Positions 62,637 through 64,000 of a stretch of 64,000 bases of DNA are shown here, piece after piece. A program made the translations under genes and the position numbers. Origin of the DNA: Thermoanaerobacterium sp. PSU-2 (GTDB taxonomy: Bacteria; Bacillota; Thermoanaerobacteria; Thermoanaerobacterales; Thermoanaerobacteraceae); assembly GCF_002102475.1 (NCBI RefSeq), contig NZ_MSQD01000013.1, positions 25,656-89,655 on the forward strand, in the 5' to 3' direction. Under the pieces are notes generated by a model. It made no database searches, was not told where the DNA came from, and worked only from the letters and a program-made list of their open reading frames with translations. How positions within the stretch are numbered: position 1 is the first letter of the stretch; the number at the start of each line of letters is the position of its first letter.

Positions 62637-63629
62637 TTAAACTCTATTCTCTATCAGAAGATCTAAAAGCTCTCTATCCACTTTATATCCGTAGAAGTCT
62701 TCGTATTTGGCACCATCGCGACCATGTTCTATGATCCCAAATGGCCCTTTAAAGTTCCAGAGGGAATATCCCCATTCAAATTCTTTGTACAAACTTAAAA
62801 GGTCCTTAAACCATCTTAAAGCAACTTCATTTGGTGTTTTGTTGAAGCATCCAAATTCACCTATATGCACCTCAACACCTTTTTCTTCCACATCTCGCCA
62901 TGGCCTGTAGTATTCTCTTATAGTATCTTTATTCCACATCTTTCCGTCCCAAACAAGATCTGGATATGTAGGCATTGGCAGCCCTTTGTAACCATTCCAC
63001 CATGTCGCTTCATAATGTGTTAAAGCCATTGGCTGATATCCTCTCCCACTGTGTATCACGCCAATATCAGCTAACTCCGGCATCGCTATGTTTCCACCGC
63101 CTAAGCCATCTATGACTATTTCTCTTTCAGGATCAATTTGGCGTATTGCCTCAACAGTGCGCTTAATCAGTGATGCGTGTATCTCGCGAGTCATGCCGTA
63201 CTGTCCTATATCCGGTGGCTCATTTAAAAGGTCAAAACTAAGGTATTTATTTGACACTCCCTTGTACCTTTTAGCAAATACCTGCCATTGGTATACAAAT
63301 CCGTCTTGAGCAACTTTATCAAGCCACAAATTATCTCTCTCAAGGTCATTACGGTTAATGCAGTATCCAGGCCCTCTGTGTATATTTAGGCACATGTGAA
63401 TATTTCTCTTTTTACACTCTTCCAAGTACAAATCTATATATTCAAAAACGCTTTCATCTGGATTAAAATAATCAAAATTTTTTATCCAAAATCTATAATC
63501 TGTCGGTATTCTTACGAAGTTAAATCCTGTCTCCACCAAAAAATCCAAAGCTTTCAAGTCAGGCTTTAAAGGTGACTTACCTTCATCCCACACGTATATC
63601 CACTGAAAATTAAATCCATATTTTTTCAT
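62637..63629 (-). CDS. GH5 glycoside hydrolase, cytoplasmic
   Basis: This 330-residue GH5 enzyme has a TIM barrel, acid/base E137 in FDLLNEPPD and nucleophile E258 in VHIGEFGCF. CLNIHRGPGY and ALTHYEATWW supply the usual barrel histidines and aromatic residues. No signal peptide; the protein would work inside the cell on short beta-glycans. Its neighbour is a mannosylglucose-type GH130, so a beta-mannan or glucomannan oligosaccharide is the likely substrate, with cello-oligosaccharides as an alternative. ATG 63629 follows GGGAG; a TTG at 63638 is too near the site. Confidence 0.88.
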   Translation of the reverse strand: MKKYGFNFQWIYVWDEGKSPLKPDLKALDFLVETGFNFVRIPTDYRFWIKNFDYFNPDESVFEYIDLYLEECKKRNIHMCLNIHRGPGYCINRNDLERDNLWLDKVAQDGFVYQWQVFAKRYKGVSNKYLSFDLLNEPPDIGQYGMTREIHASLIKRTVEAIRQIDPEREIVIDGLGGGNIAMPELADIGVIHSGRGYQPMALTHYEATWWNGYKGLPMPTYPDLVWDGKMWNKDTIREYYRPWRDVEEKGVEVHIGEFGCFNKTPNEVALRWFKDLLSLYKEFEWGYSLWNFKGPFGIIEHGRDGAKYEDFYGYKVDRELLDLLIENRV

Positions 63630-63667
63630 CAAATTCAACTCCCAAAATTTATTGAATATAAAGCTTT

Positions 63668-64000
63668 TTATCTCATGTTTAATTGAAGATTTTTCTTAAT
63701 AAGTTCTTTCCTCTGCTTTACGCAATCTACAGATCTTAGCGCATCCGGCGGCGTGTTAAAAGCATAATCTAAGAGTCTATCGACAGTCGTAGTTGCAACG
63801 TGGATTCTAGTGTCTGATGAGGCGTAGTATATGTACACATCGCCATTATCCCTTGCAATTGCTCCATTTGTAAATACTACGTTAGAAACATCACCAACTC
63901 TCTCCTCGCCTCTTGGTGCAATCAAATACCCTCCTGGAGCTGCTATGACTTTGCTTGGATCATTTAGGTCTGTTACAAATAAGTATATAACTATAGATGA
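63668..64000 (-). CDS. GH130 mannosylglucose-phosphorylase-type enzyme, C-terminal part (runs off the window)
   Basis: The frame is open from base 64000 to a stop at 63668, about 110 residues, the C-terminal end of a GH130 protein. The segment [39 protein letters not shown], then [32 protein letters not shown] and [12 protein letters not shown], matches the GH130_1 group (4-O-beta-mannosyl-glucose phosphorylase), not the 300-residue pair at 54547-56361. It makes mannose-1-P and glucose from mannosylglucose. The N-terminal catalytic part lies outside the window. Confidence 0.85.
   Translation of the reverse strand, partial: SSIVIYLFVTDLNDPSKVIAAPGGYLIAPRGEERVGDVSNVVFTNGAIARDNGDVYIYYASSDTRIHVATTTVDRLLDYAFNTPPDALRSVDCVKQRKELIKKNLQLNMR

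Noticed and set aside
1..64000. CRISPR arrays, tRNA, rRNA, insertion sequences, prophage
   Set aside because: No repeat-spacer pattern, no cloverleaf-like or rRNA segments, no transposase or integrase motif was seen by eye on either strand.

Overview
The window looks like a low-GC, thermophilic, saccharolytic Firmicute, most likely Thermoanaerobacterium or a close relative. This rests on the AT-rich composition, strong GGAGG-type ribosome sites, a GerAB-type germination permease, four sugar ABC transporters, and a sucrose phosphorylase that closely resembles the T. thermosaccharolyticum enzyme as I remember it. I see no rRNA, tRNA, CRISPR array or insertion sequence, and no stretch longer than 300 bases without a gene.

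Layout. Positions 1-5.7 kb (mostly minus strand) hold the start of a LytS-type sensor, a Uma2-type nuclease, a three-gene DpnII-like restriction-modification cassette, an unrecognised winged-helix protein and an acetyltransferase. A GerAB permease and an aldo/keto reductase follow on the plus strand. From 22.4 down to 7.8 kb runs one 13-gene minus-strand operon: nanE, an RpiR regulator, a ROK kinase, an ABC importer, a GHL10-like protein, an FAD oxidoreductase, a double GNAT, DUF4127, a GH84 hexosaminidase, a PfkB kinase and an ADP-ribosylglycohydrolase. This is the best candidate for an undescribed pathway, probably for a GlcNAc- or ManNAc-containing glycoside.

From 29.9 to 22.6 kb lies an alpha-1,6-glucan operon (ROK repressor, ABC importer, GH15, GH66) with the same near-identical 24-bp operator in front of the repressor gene and in front of the binding-protein gene. 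Positions 30.1-31.2 kb hold a HEPN/MNT pair and a small zinc-ribbon protein. Positions 38.6-31.4 kb hold a LevR-type activator and a galactitol-type PTS with an aldolase, an archaeal-type triosephosphate isomerase and a YjbQ protein. Two near-perfect sigma-54 promoters sit in front of the activator gene and in front of the PTS genes.

Positions 44.5-39.4 kb are the mannitol operon mtlA-mtlR-mtlF-mtlD. Positions 54.3-45.1 kb are a sucrose locus: ABC importer, GH32, two PfkB kinases, sucrose (or sucrose-6'-phosphate) phosphorylase, then a LacI regulator and a small EamA protein. Positions 62.4-54.5 kb are a mannoside operon: LacI regulator, ABC importer, GH5-like enzyme and two GH130 phosphorylases. 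The window ends in a cytoplasmic GH5 enzyme and the 3' part of a mannosylglucose-phosphorylase-type GH130 gene.

A common theme is uptake of oligosaccharides followed by cytoplasmic cleavage, often by phosphorolysis, which saves ATP. None of the four ABC loci encodes an ATPase, so they presumably share one encoded elsewhere. Three of the four carry a strong hairpin between the binding-protein gene and the first permease gene.
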